Position numbers and translations under genes: made by a program. This document shows positions 35,906 through 49,323 of a DNA stretch of 50,674 bases, in pieces (the stretch's first letter is position 1; each line of letters starts with the position of its first letter). This stretch comes from Saccoglossus kowalevskii. Taxonomy: Eukaryota; Hemichordata; Enteropneusta; Harrimaniidae. The notes under the pieces are model-generated. The model saw only the letters and a program-made list of their open reading frames with translations, searched no databases and was not told the origin of the DNA. The DNA is taken from NCBI RefSeq assembly GCF_000003605.2, contig NW_003116808.1:1-50674 (forward strand), in the 5' to 3' direction.

Positions 35906-37415
35906 TCTTTGTAATCATAGTATTTGACACAGGAGACATGACAACAGGATAAAATAGAGCACTATATGAGGGAGAGTAAGAGAGTCACATGACTTGTATT
36001 TTACCCTCAAATAGTATTCCATTCTCTCCCAGCATCATGTCTACTTTTCTACTGATCTTTGTAACCATGGTATTTGACACAGGAGACATGACAACGGAAT
36101 AAAATAGAGCATTGTATGAGGGAGAGTGAGAGAGTCACATAACTTGCATTTTACCCTCAAATAGTATTCCATTCTCTCCCAGCATCATGTCTTCTGTTCT
36201 ATTGATTTTTGTAACCATGGTATTTGACAGAGGAGACATGACAACAGGATAAAATAGAGCACTATATGAGGGAAAGTGGGAGAGTCACATGACTTGTATT
36301 TTACCCTCAAATAGTATTCCATTCTCTCAAGCATCATGTCTACTTTTCTACTGATCTTTGTAACCATGGTATTTGACACAGGAGACAAGACAACAGGATA
36401 AAATAGAGCACTATATGAGGGAGAGTGGGAGAGTAACATGACTTGTATTTTACCCTCAAATAGTATTCCATTCTCTCCCAGCATCATGTCTACTGTTCTA
36501 TTGATCTTTGTAACCATGGTATTTGACAGAGGAGACATGACAACTGATTAAAATAGAGCACTATATAAGGAAGAGTGAGAGTGACATGACTTGCATTTTA
36601 CCCTCAAATAGTATTCCATTCTCTCCCAGCATCATATCTACTGTTCTATTGATCTTTGTAACCATGGTATTTGACATGACAACAGGATAAAATAGAGCAC
36701 TATATGAGGGAGAGTGAGAGAGTCACATGACTTGCATTTCACCCTCAAATAGTATTCCATTCTCCCCCAGCATCATGTCTACTGTTCTATTGATCTTTGT
36801 AACCAAGGTATTTGACATGACAACAGGATAAAATAGAGCCCTATATGAGGGAGCATGAGAGAGTCATATGACTTGTATTTTCCCGTCAAATAGTATTCCG
36901 TTCTCTCCCAGCATCCTGTCTACTGTTCTATTGATCTTTGTAATCATAGTATTTGACACAGGAGACATGACAACAGGATAAAATAGAGCACTATATGAGG
37001 GAGAGTGGGAGAGTCACATGACTTGTATTTTACCCTCAAATAGTATTCCATTCTCTCCCAGCATCATGTCTACTTTTCTACTGATCTTTGTAACCATGGT
37101 ATTTGACACAGGAGACATGACAACGGAATAAAATAGAGCATTGTATGAGGGAGAGTGAGAGAGTCACATAACTTGCATTTTACCCTCAAATAGTATTCCA
37201 TTCTCTCCCAGCATCATGTCTTCTGTTCTATTGATTTTTGTAACCATGGTATTTGACAGAGGAGACATGACAACAGGATAAAATAGAGCACTATATGAGG
37301 GAGAGTGGGAGAGTCACATGACTTGTATTTTACCCTCAAATAGTATTCCATTCTCTCAAGCATCATGTCTATTTTTCTACTGATCTTTGTAACCATGGTA
37401 TTTGACACAGGAGAC
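35470..37415. repeat. adjacent seven-monomer higher-order repeat, 1,029-bp unit
   Basis: Two units lie head to tail (about 35,470-36,498 and 36,499-37,415). The order is ACAACTGATTAAAATAG with CACTATATAAGG, ATATCTACTG 141-bp, GCATTTCACCCTC, a GAGGGAGCATGAG variant with CAGCATCCTGT, AATCATAGTATTTG, TTTTCTACTGATC with ACGGAATAAAATAG and GCATTGTATGAGG, then the ATGTCTTCTG and CTCTCAAGC pair. Differences are few (GAGGAAGAG, GGAAAGTGGG, CCTGTATACTG). The end of unit 2 is marked by ACATTATAAAATAG. Confidence 0.88.
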
Positions 37416-37560
37416 ATGACAACATTATAAAATAGAGCACTATATGAGGGAGAGTGGGAGCGTCACATGACTTGTATTTTACCCTCAAATAGTATTCATT
37501 CTCTCCCAGCATCATGTCTACTTTTCTACTGATCTTTGTAACCATGGTATTTGACACAGG

Positions 37561-40500
37561 AGAAATGACAACGGGATAAAATAGAGCACTATATGAGGGA
37601 GAGTGAGAGAGTCACATGGCTTGTATTTTTTCCCTCAAATAGTATTCCATTCTCTTCCAGCATCATGTCTACTGTTCTATTGATCTTTGTAACCATGGTA
37701 ATTGACAGAGGAGACATGACAACAGGATAAAATAGAGCACTATATGAGGGAGAGTGGGAGAGTCACATGAGTTGTATTTTACCCTCAAATAGTATTCCAT
37801 TCTCTCCCAGCATCATGTCTTCTGTTCTATTGATTTTTGTAACCATGGTATGTGACACAGGAGACATGACAACAGGATAAAATAGAGCACTATATGAGGG
37901 AGAGTGGGAGAGACACATGACTTGTATTTTTCCCTTAAATAGTATTCCATTCTTTCCCAGCATCATGTCTACTGTTCTATTGATCTTTGTAACCATGGTA
38001 TTTGACACATAACAACAGGATTAAATAGAGCACTATATGAGGGAGAGTGGGAGAGTCACATGACTTGTATTTTACCCTCAAATAGTATTCCATTCTCTCA
38101 AGCATCATGTCTACTTTTCTACTGATCTTTGTAACCATGGTAGTTGACACAGGAGACATGACAACAGGATAAAATAGAGCACTATATGAGGGAGAGGGAG
38201 ATAGTCACATGACTTTCATTTTTCTCTCAAACAGTATTCCATTCTCTACCAGCATCATGTCTACTGTTCTATTGATCTTTGTAACTATGGTATTTGACAT
38301 AACAACAGGATAAAATAGAGCACTATATGAGGGAGAGTCACATGACTTGTATTATACCCTCAAATAGTATTCCATTCTCTCCCAGCATCATGTCTACTTT
38401 TCTACTGATCTTTGTAAACATGGTATTTGACACAGGAGACATGACAACGGAATAAAATGGAGCATTATATGAGGGAGAGTGAGAGAGTCACATGACTTGT
38501 ATTTTTCCCTCAAATAGTATTCCATTCTCTCCCAGCATCATGTCTTCTGTTCTATTGATTTTTGTAACCATGGTATTTGACAGAGGAGACATGACAACAG
38601 GATAAAATAGAGCACTATATGAGGGAGAGTGGGAGAGTCACATGACTTGTATTTTACCCTCAAATAGTATTCCATTCTCTCAAGCATCATGTCTATTTTT
38701 CTACTGATCTTTGTAACCATGGTATTTGACACAGGAGACATGACAACATTATAAAATAGTGCACTATACGAGGGAGAGTGGGAGAGTCACATGACTTGTA
38801 TTTTACCCTCAAATAGTATTCCATTCTCTCCCAGCATCATGTCTACTTTTCTACTGATCTTTGTAACCATGGTATTTGACACAGGAGAAATGACAACGGG
38901 ATAAAATAGAGCACTATATGAGGGAGAGTGAGAGAGTCACATGACTTGTATTTTCCCGTCAAATAGTATTCCATTCTCTCCCAGCATCATGTCTACTGTT
39001 CTATTGATCTTTGTAACCATGGTATTTGACATGACAACAGGATAAAATAGAGCCCTATATGAGGGAGCATGAGAGAGTCACATAACTTGTATTTTTCCAT
39101 CAAATAGTATTCCGTTCTCTCCCAGCATCATGTCTACTGTTCTATTGATCTTTGTAACCATGGTATTTGACACAGGAGAAATGACAACGGGATAAAATAG
39201 AGCACTATATGAGGGAGAGTGAGAGAGTCACATGACTTGTATTTTTTCCCTCAAATAGTATTCCATTCTCTTCCAGCATCATGTCTACTGTTCTATTGAT
39301 CTTTGTAACCATGGTAATTGACAGAGGAGACATGACAACAGGATAAAATAGAGCACTATATGAGGGAGAGTGGGAGAGTCACATGAGTTGTATTTTACCC
39401 TCAAATAGTATTCCATTCTCTCCCAGCATCATGTCTTCTGTTCTATTGATTTTTGTAACCATGGTATGTGACACAGGAGACATGACAACAGGATAAAATA
39501 GAGCACTATATGAGGGAGAGTGGGAGAGACACATGACTTGTATTTTTCCCTTAAATAGTATTCCATTCTTTCCCAGCATCATGTCTACTGTTCTATTGAT
39601 CTTTGTAACCATGGTATTTGACACATAACAACAGGATTAAATAGAGCACTATATGAGGGAGAGTGGGAGAGTCACATGACTTGTATTTTACCCTCAAATA
39701 GTATTCCATTCTCTCAAGCATCATGTCTACTTTTCTACTGATCTTTGTAACCATGGTAGTTGACACAGGAGACATGATAACAGGATAAAATAGAGCACTA
39801 TATGAGGGAGAGTGAGATAGTCACATGACTTTCATTTTTCTCTCAAACAGTATTCCATTCTCTACCAGCATCATGTCTACTGTTCTATTGATCTTTGTAA
39901 CTATGGTATTTGACATAACAACAGGATAAAATAGAGCACTATATGAGGGAGAGTCACATGACTTGTATTTTACCCTCAAATAGTATTCCATTCTCTCCCA
40001 GCATCATGTCTACTTTTCTACTGATCTTTGTAACCATGGTATTTGACACAGGAGACATGACAACGGAATAAAATGGAGCATTATATGAGGGAGAGTGAGA
40101 GAGTCACATGACTTGTATTTTTCCCTCAAATAGTATTCCATTCTCTCCCAGCATCATGTCTTCTGTTCTATTGATTTTTGTAACCATGGTATTTGACAGA
40201 GGAGACATGACAACAGGATAAAATAGAGCACTATATGAGGGAGAGTGGGAGAGTCACATGACTTGTATTTTACCCTCAAATAGTATTCCATTCTCTCAAG
40301 CATCATGTCTATTTTTCTACTGATCATTGTAACCATGGTATTTGACACAGGAGACATGACAACATTATAAAATAGAGCACTATACGAGGGAGAGTGGGAG
40401 AGTCTTATGACTTGTATTTTACCCTCAAATAGTATTCCATTCTCTCCCAGCATCATGTCTACTTTTCTACTGATCTTTGTAACCATGGTATTTGACACAG

Positions 40501-40785
40501 GAGAAATGACAACGGGATAAAATAGAGCACTATATGAGGGAGAGTGAGAGAGTCACATGACTTGTATTTTCCCGTCAAATAGTATTCCATTCTCTCCCAG
40601 CATCATGTCTACTGTTCTATTGATCTTTGTAACCATGGTATTTGACATGACAACAGGATAAAATAGAGCCCTATATGAGGGAGCATGAGAGAGTCACATA
40701 ACTTGTATTTTTCCATCAAATAGTATTCCGTTCTCTCCCAGCATCATGTCTACTGTTCTATTGATCTTTGTAACCATGGTATTTT
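37561..40785. repeat. adjacent eleven-monomer higher-order repeat, 1,616-bp unit, two copies
   Basis: Copy 1 (37,561-39,176) and copy 2 (39,177 to about 40,785) align at a constant 1,616-bp offset. The order is GGAGAAATGACAACGGG, GTATTTTTTCCCTC, GGTAATTGACAG, CACATGAGTTG, GGTATGTGACAC, GAGAGACACATGAC, GACACATAACAACAGG, CTCTCAAGC, CTCTCAAACAG, GTAACTATGG, GAGGGAGAGTCAC, ACGGAATAAAATGGAGC, ATTTTTCTACTGATC, ACATTATAAAATAG, CACTATACGAGG, then the GAGGGAGCATGAG monomer. A partial third copy, of a different sub-version, follows at about 40,983-42,235. Differences between copies are isolated (CATGGC, GTATTATACC, GTCTTATGAC). Confidence 0.92.
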
Positions 40786-40950
40786 ACACAGGAGACATGA
40801 CAACGGGATAAAATAGAGCACTATATGAGGGAGAGTGAGAGTCACATGACTTGTATTTTTCCCCTCAAATAGTATTCCATTCTCTTCCAGCATCATGTCT
40901 ACTGTTCTATTGATTTTTGTAACCATGGTATTTGACAGAGGAGACATGAC

Positions 40951-41869
40951 AACAGGATAAAATAGAGCACTATATGAGGGAGGGTGGGAGAGTCACATGA
41001 CTTGTATTTTACCCTCAAATAGTATTCCATTCTCTCCCAGCATCATGTCTTCTGTTCTATTGATTTTTGTGACCATGGTATTTGACAGAGGAGACATGAC
41101 AACAGGATAAAATAGAGCACTATATGAGGGAGAGTGGGAGAGACACATGACTTGTATTTTTCCCTTAAATAGTATTCCATTCTTTCCCAGCATCAAGTCT
41201 ACTGTTCTATTGATCTTTGTAACCATGGTATTTGACACATAACAACAGGATTAAATAGAGCACTATATGAGGGAGAGGGGGAGAGTCACATGACTTGTAT
41301 TTTACCCTCAAATAGTATTCCATTCTCTCAAGCATCATGTCTACTTTTCTACTGATCTTTGTAACCATGGTAGTTGACACAGGAGACATGACAACAGGAT
41401 AAAATAGAGCACTATATGAGGGAGAGTGAGATAGTCACATGACTTGCATTTTTCTCTCAAACAGTATTCCATTCTCTACCAGCATCATGTCTACTGTTCT
41501 ATTGATCTTTGTAACTATGGTATTTGACATAACAACAGGATAAAATAGAGCACTATATGAGGGAGAGTGAGATAGTCACATGACTTGTATTTTACCCTCA
41601 AATAGTATTCCATTCTCTCCCAGCATCATGTCTACTTTTCTACTGATCTTTGTAACCATGGTATTTGACACAGGAGACATGACAACGGAATAAAATAGAG
41701 CATTATATGAGGGAGAGTGAGAGAGTCACATGACTTGTATTTTTCCCTCAAATAGTATTCCATTCTCTCCCAGCATCATGTCTTCTGTTCTATTGATTTT
41801 TGTAACCATGGTATTTGACAGAGGAGACATGACAACAGGATAAAATAGAGCACTATATGAGGGAGAGTG
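40951..41869. repeat. 0.92-kb block, partner of 27,560-28,478
   Basis: Shares even minor variants (GTGGGAG preceded by GAGG, TTTTTGTGACC) with 27,560-28,478. These are not shared with the nearer relatives in the 1,616-bp tandem repeat immediately upstream. The closest relative of this segment is therefore 13.4 kb away and not next door. A private change is CATCAAGTCTACTG near 41,192. Confidence 0.9.
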
Positions 41870-44384
41870 GGAGAGTCACATGACTTGTATTTTACCCTCA
41901 AATAGTATTCCATTCTCTCAAGCATCATGTCTATTTTTCTACTGATCTTTGTAACCATGGTATTTGACACAGGAGACATGACAACATTATAAAATAGAGC
42001 ACTATATGAGGGAGAGTGGGAGAGTCACATGACTTGTATTTTACCCTCGAATAGTATTCCATTCTCTCCCAGCATCATGTCTACTTTTCTACTGATCTTT
42101 GTAACCATGGTATTTGACATAGGAGAAATGACAACAGGATAAAATAGAGCACTATATGAGGGAGAGTGAGAGAGTCACATGACTTGTATTTTCCCGTCAA
42201 ATAGTATTCCATTCTCTCCCAGCATCATGTCTACTATTCTATTGATCTTTGTAACCATGGTATTTTACACAGAAGACATGACAACGGGATAACATGGAGC
42301 ACTATATGAGGGAGAGTGAGAGAGTCACATGACTTGTATTTTTCCCTCAAATAGTATTCCATTCTCTCCCAGCATCATGTCTACTGTTCTAGTGATCTTT
42401 GTAACCATGGTATTTGACACAGGAGACATGACAACAGGATAAAATAGAGCACTATATGAGGGAGAGTGAGAGAGTCACATGACTTGCATTTTTCTCTCAA
42501 ACAGTATTCCATTCTCTCCCAGCATCATGTCTACTGTTCTATTGATCTTTGTAACCATGGTATTTGACACAGAAGACATGACAATGGAATAAAATAGAGC
42601 ATTATATGAGGGAGAGTGAGAGAGTCACATGACTTGTATTTTTCCCTCAAATAGTATTCCATTCTCTCCCAGCATCATGTCTTCTGTTCTATTGATTTTT
42701 GTAACCATGGTATTTGACAGAGGAGACATGACAACAGGATAAAATAGAGCACTATATGAGGGAGAGTGAGAGAGTCACATGACTTGCATTTTTCTCTCAA
42801 ACAGTATTCCATTCTCTCCCAGCATCATGTCTACTGTTCTATTGATCTTTGTAACCATGGTATTTGACACAGGAGACATGACAATGGAATAAAATAGAGA
42901 ACTATATGAGGGAGAGTGGGAGAGTCACATGACTTGTATTTTACCCTCAAATAGTATTCCATTCTCTCCCAGCATCATGTCTACTTTTCTACTGATCATT
43001 GTAACCATGGTATTTGACACAGGAGACATGACAACGGGATAAAATAGAGCACTATATGAGGGAGAGTGAGAGAGTCACATGACTTGTATTTTTCCCTCAA
43101 ATAGTATTCCATTCTCTCCCAGCATCATGTCTACTGTTCTATTGATCTTTGTAACCATGGTATTTGACACATGACAACAGGATAAAATAGAGCACTATAT
43201 GAGGGAGAGTGGGATAGTCACATGACTTGTAATTTACCCTCAAATAGTATTCCATTCTCGCAAGCATCATGTCTACTTTTCTACTGATCTTTGTAACCAT
43301 GGTAGTTGACACAGGAGACATGACAACAGGATAAAATAGAGCACTATATGAGGGAGAGTGAGAGAGTCACATGACTTGCATTTTTCTCTCAAACAGTATT
43401 CCATTCTCTCCCAGCATCATGTCTACTGTTCTATTGATCTTTGTAACCATGGTATTTGACAGAGGAGACATGACAACGGGATAGAATAGAGCACTATATG
43501 AGGAGAGTGAGAGAGTCACATGACTTGCATTTTACCCTCAAATAGTATTCCATTCTCCCCCAGCATCATGTCTACTGTTCTATTGATCTTTGTAACCATG
43601 GTATTTGACATGACAACAGGATAAAATAGAGCCCTATATGAGGGAGCATGAGAGAGTCACATAACTTGTATTTTTCCATCAAATAGTATTCCGTTCTCTC
43701 CCAGCATCATGTCTACTGTTCTATTGATCTTTGTAACCATGGTATTTTACACAGGAGACATGACAACGGAATAAAATAGAGCACTATATGAGGGAGAGTG
43801 AGAGTCACATGACTTGTATTTTTCCCTTCAAATAGTATTCCATTCTCTTCCAGCATCATGTCCACTGTTCTATTGATCTTTGTAATCATAGTATTTGGCA
43901 CAGGAGACATGACAACAGGATAAAATAGAGCACTATATGAGCGAGAGTGAGAGAGTCACATGACTTGTATTTTCCCGTCAAATAGTATTCCGTTCTCTCC
44001 CAGCATCATGTCTACTGTTCTATTGATCTTTGTAACCATGGTATTTTACACAGGAGACATGACAACGGGATAAAATAGAGCACTATATGAGGGAGAGTGA
44101 GAGTCACATGACTTGTATTTTTCCCTCAAATAGCATTCCATTCTCTCCCAGCATCATGTCTACTGTTCTAGTGATCTTTGTAACCATGGTAGTTGACACA
44201 GGAAACATGACAACAGGATAAAATAGAGAACTATATGAGGGAGAGTGAGAGAGTCACATGACTTGCATTTTTCTCTCAAACAGTATTCCATTCTCTCCCA
44301 GCATCATGTCTACTGTTCTATTGATCTTTGTAACCATGGTATTTGACACAGGAGACATGACAACGGAATAAAATAGAGCATTAT

Positions 44385-44590
44385 ATGAGGAGAGCGAGAG
44401 AGTCACATGACTTGTATTTTTCCCTCAAATAGTATTCCATTCTCTCCCTGTATCATGTCTCTGTTCTATGATTTTGTACAATGGTATTTGACGAGAGACT
44501 GACACAGGATAAATAGAGCACTATATGAGGGAGGAGTGGGAGAGTCACATGACTTGTATTTTACCCTCAAATAGTATTCCATCTCTCAAG
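44385..44590. repeat. locally corrupted monomer, cluster of single-base indels
   Basis: About 200 bp contains roughly ten single-base losses or gains against the surrounding lineage. Examples are ATGAGGAGAGCGAG, CTCCCTGTATCATG, GTCTCTGTTCTATGATTTTG, TACAATGG, GACGAGAGACTGACACAGG, GATAAATAG, GGGAGGAGTGGG, and CCATCTCTCAAGC. Neighbouring monomers have almost none. This pattern resembles uncorrected long-read sequence more than biological divergence. It could also be one genuinely decayed copy. Confidence 0.8.
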
Positions 44591-46194
44591 CATCATGTCT
44601 ACTTTTCTACTGATCTTTGTAACCATGGTAGTTGACACAGGAAACATGGCAACAGGATAAAATAGAGCACTATATGAGGGAGAGTGAGATAGTCACATGA
44701 CTTGCATTTTTCTCTCAAACAGTATTCCATTCTCTCCCAGCATCATGTCTACTGTTCTATTGATCTTTGTAACCATGGTATTTGACATAACAACAGGATA
44801 AAATAGAGCACTATATGAGGGAGAGTCACATGACTTGTATTTTACCCTCAAATAGTATTCCATTCTCTCCCAGCATCATGTCTACTTTTCTACTGATCTT
44901 TGCAACCATGGTATTTGACACAGGAGACATGACAACGGAATAAAATAGAGCATTATATGAGGGAGAGTGAGAGAGTCACATGACTTGCATTTTACTCTCA
45001 AATAGTATTCCATTCTCTCCCAGCATGTCTTCTGTTCTATTGATTTTTGTAACCATGGTATTTGACAGAGGAGACATGACAACAGGATAAAATAGAGCAC
45101 TATATGAGGGAGAGTGGGAGAGTCACATGACTTGTATTTTACCCTCAAATAGTATTCCATTCTCTCATGCATCATGTCTACATTTCTACTGATCCTTGTA
45201 ACCATGGTATTTGATACAGGAGACATGACAACAGGATAAAATAGAGCACTATATGAGGGAGAGTGGGAGAGTCACATGACTTGTATTTTACCCTCAAATA
45301 GTATTCCATTCTCTCCCAGCAACATGTCTACTTTTCTACTGATCTTTGTAACCATGGTATTTGACACAGGAGACATGACAACGGGATAAAATAGAGCACT
45401 ATATGATGGAGAGAGAAAGTCACATGACTTGCATTTTTCTCTCAAACAGTATTCCATTCTCTCCCAGCATCATGTCTACTGTTCTATTGATCTTTGTAAC
45501 CATGGTATTTGACATAACAACAGGATAAAATAGAGCACTATATGAGGGAGAGTCACATGACTTGTATTTTACCCTCAAATAGTATTCCATTCTCTCCCAG
45601 CATCATGTCTACTGTTCTATTGATCTTTGCAACCATGGTATTTTACACAGGAGACATGACAACGTGATAAAATAGAGCACTATATGAGGGAGAGTGAGAA
45701 AGTCACATGACTTGTATTTTTCCCTCAAATAGTATTCCATTCTCTCCCAGCATCATGTCTACTGTTCTATTGATCTTTGTAACCATGGTATTTTACACAG
45801 GAGACATGACAACAGGATAAAAGAGAACACTATATGAGGGAGAGTGAGAGAGTCACATGACTTGCATTTTTCTTTCAAACAGTATTCCATTCTCTCCCAG
45901 CATCATGTCTACTGTTCTATTGATCTTTGTAACCATGGTATTTGATACAGGAGACATAACAATAGGATAAAATAGAGCACTATATGAGGGAGAGTGGGAG
46001 AGTCACATGACTTGTATTTTACCCTCAAATAGTATTCCATTCTCTCCCAGCATCATGTCTACTTTTCTACTGATCTTTGTAACCATGGTATTTGACACAG
46101 GAGACATGACAACGGAATAAAATAGAGCATTATATGAGGGAGAGTGAGAGAGTCACATAACTTGCATTTTACCCTAAAATAGTATTCCATTCTC

Positions 46195-46857
46195 TCCCAG
46201 CATCATGTCTTCTGTTCTATTGATTTTTGTAACCATGGTATTTGACAGAGGAGACATGACAACAGGATAAAATAGAGCACTATATGAGGGAGAGTGGGAG
46301 AGTCACATGACTTGTATTTTACCCTCAAATAGTATTCCATTCTCTCAAGCATCATGTCTACTTTTCTACTGATCTTTGTAACCATGGTATTTGACACAGG
46401 AGACATGACAACAGGATAAAATAGAGCACTATATGTGGGAGAGTGGGAGAGTCACATGACTTGCATTTTACCATCAAATAGTATTCCATTCTCTCCCAGC
46501 ATCATGTCTACTGTTCTATTGATCTTTGTAACCATGGTATTTGACAGAGGAGACATGACAACTGATTAAAATAGAGCACTATATGAGGGAGAGTGAGAGA
46601 GTGACATGACTTGCATTTTACCCTCAAATAGTATTCCATTCTCTCCCAGCATCATATCTACTGTTCTATTGATCTTTGTAACCATGGTATTTGACATGAC
46701 AACAGGATAAAATAGAGCACTATATGAGGGAGAGTGAGAGAGTCACATGACTTGCATTTCACCCTCAAATAGTATTCCATTCTCCCCCAGCATCATGTCT
46801 ACTTTTCTATTGATCTTTGTAACCAAGGTATTTGACATGACAACAGGATAAAATAGA
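46195..46857. repeat. 4-5-monomer block, related to 48,564-49,226 (offset 2,369)
   Basis: The order is ATGTCTTCTG, CTCTCAAGC, CACTATATGTGGGAG with TTTTACCATC, ACAACTGATTAAAATAG, ATATCTACTG 141-bp, and GCATTTCACCCTC. It recurs 2,369 bp downstream and also near 35,160. It leaves the shared order at about 46,857, where the GAGCCCTATATG monomer of the other copies is absent. Confidence 0.85.
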
Positions 46858-47488
46858 GCACTATATGAGGGAGAGTGAGAGAGTCACATGACTTGTATTT
46901 TCCCGTCAAATAGTATTCCATTCTCTCCCAGCATCATGTCTACTGTTCTATTGATTTTTGTAACCATGGTATTTGACAGAGGAGACATGACAACAGGATA
47001 AAATAGAGCACTATATGAGGGAGAGTGGGAGAGTCATATGACTTGTATTTTACCCTCAAATAGTATTCCATTCTCTCCCAGCATCATGTCTACATTTCTA
47101 CTGATCTTTGTAACCATGGTATTTGACACAGGAGACATGACTACGGAATAAAATAGAGCATTATATGAGGGAGAGTGAGAGAGTCACATGACTTGCATTT
47201 TACCCTCAAATAGTATTCCATTCTCTCCCAGCATCATGTCTTCTGTTCTATTGATTTTTGTAACCATGGTATTTGACAGAGGAGACATGACAACAGGATA
47301 AAATAGAGCACTATATGAGGGAGAGTGGGAGAGTCATATGACTTGTATTTTACCCTCAAATAGTATTCCATTCTCTCCCAGCATCATGTCTACTTTTCTA
47401 CTGATCTTTGTAACCATGGTATTTGACACAGGAGACATGACAACAGGATAAAATAGAGCACTATATGAGGGAGAGTGAGAGAGTCACA

Positions 47489-47864
47489 TGACTTGTATTT
47501 TACCCTCAAATAGTATTCCATTCTCTCCCAGCATCATGTCTACTTTTCTACTGATCTTTGTAACCATGGTATTTGACAGAGGAGACATGACAACTGATTA
47601 AAATAGAGCACTATATGAGGGAGAGTGAGAGAGTGACATTACTTGCATTTTACCCTCAAATAGTATTCCATTCTCTCCCAGCATCATATCTACTGTTCTA
47701 TTGATATTTGTAACCATGGTATTTGACATGACAACAGGATAAAATAGAGCCCTATATGAGGGAGCATGAGAGAGTCACATAACTTGTATTTTTCCATCAT
47801 ATAGTATTCCGTTCTCTCCCAGCATCATGTCTACTGTTCTATTGATCTTTGTAACCATGGTATT
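47489..47864. repeat. variant block shared with 1,550-1,925
   Basis: Partner of the block at 1,550-1,925, with the same three rare variants in the same order 45.9 kb away. It lies inside domain C, between copies of a different lineage. It is therefore best explained by copying of an ordered segment, not by independent mutation. Confidence 0.85.
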
Positions 47865-48415
47865 TGACACAGGAGACATGACAACGGAATAAAATAGAGC
47901 ATTATATGAGGGGGAGTGAGAGAGTCACATGACCTGTATTTTACCCTCAAATAGTATTCCATTCTCTCCCAGCATCATGTCTTCTTTTGTATTGATTTTT
48001 GTAACCATGGTATTTGACAGAGGAGACATGACAACAGGATAAAATAGAGCACTATATGAGGGAGAGTGGGAGAGTCACATGACTTGTATTTTACCCTCAA
48101 ATAGTATTCCATTCTCTCAAGCATCATGTCTACTTTTCTACTGATCTTTGTAACCATGGTATTTGACACAGGAGACATGACAACAGGATAAAATAGAGCA
48201 CTATATGAGGGAGAGTGGGAGAGTCACATGACTTGTATTTTACCCTCAAATAGTATTCCATTCTCTCCCAGCATCATGTCTACTTTTCTACTGATCTTTG
48301 TAACCATGGTATTTGACACAGGAGACATGACAACGGGATAAAATAGAGCACTATATGAGGGAGAGTGAGAGTCACATGACTTGCATTTTACCCTCAAATA
48401 GTATTCCATTCTCTC

Positions 48416-49323
48416 CCAGCATCATGTCTACTGTTCTATTGATCTTTGTAACCATGGTATTTGACACAGGAGACATGACAACAGGATAAAATAGAGCACT
48501 ATATGAGGGAGAGTGAGAGAGTGACATGACTTGCATTTTACCCTCAAATAGTATTCCATTCTCTCCCAGCATCATGTCTTCTGTTCTATTGATCTTTGTA
48601 ACCATGGTATTTGACAGAGGAGACATGACAACAGGATAAAATAGAGCACTATATGAGGGAGAGTGGGAGAGTCACATGACTTGTATTTTACCCTCAAATA
48701 GTATTCCATTCTCTCAAGCATCATGTCTACTTTTCTACTGATCTTTGTAACCATGGTATTTGACACAGGAGACATGACAACAGGATAAAATAGAGCACTA
48801 TATGTGGGAGAGTGGGAGAGTCACATGACTTGCATTTTACCATCAAATAGTATTCCATTCTCTCCCAGCATCATGTCTACTGTTCTATTGATCTTTGTAA
48901 CCATGGTATTTGACAGAGGAGACATGACAACTGATTAAAATAGAGCACTATATGAGGGAGAGTGAGAGAGTGACATGACTTGCATTTTACCCTCAAATAG
49001 TATTCCATTCTCTCCCAGCATCATATCTACTGTTCTATTGATCTTTGTACCCATGGTATTTGACATGACAACAGGATAAAATAGAGCACTATATGAGGGA
49101 GAGTGAGAGAGTCACATGACTTGCATTTCACCCTCAAATAGTATTCCATTCTCCCCCAGCATCATGTCTACTGTTCTATTGATCTTTGTAACCAAGGTAT
49201 TTGACATGACAACAGGATAAAATAGAGCCCTATATGAGGGAGCATGAGAGAGTCACATGACTTGTATTTTCCCGTCAAATAGTATTCCGTTCTCTCCCAG
49301 CATCCTGTCTACTGTTCTATTGA
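48416..49323. repeat. 0.9-kb block, partner of 35,000-35,905
   Basis: Partner copy near the right end. It also matches about 46,195-46,857 at offset 2,369 for the ATGTCTTCTG to GCATTTCACCCTC part, making at least three copies of this order in domain C. A private change is TTTGTACCCATGG near 49,047. Confidence 0.87.
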
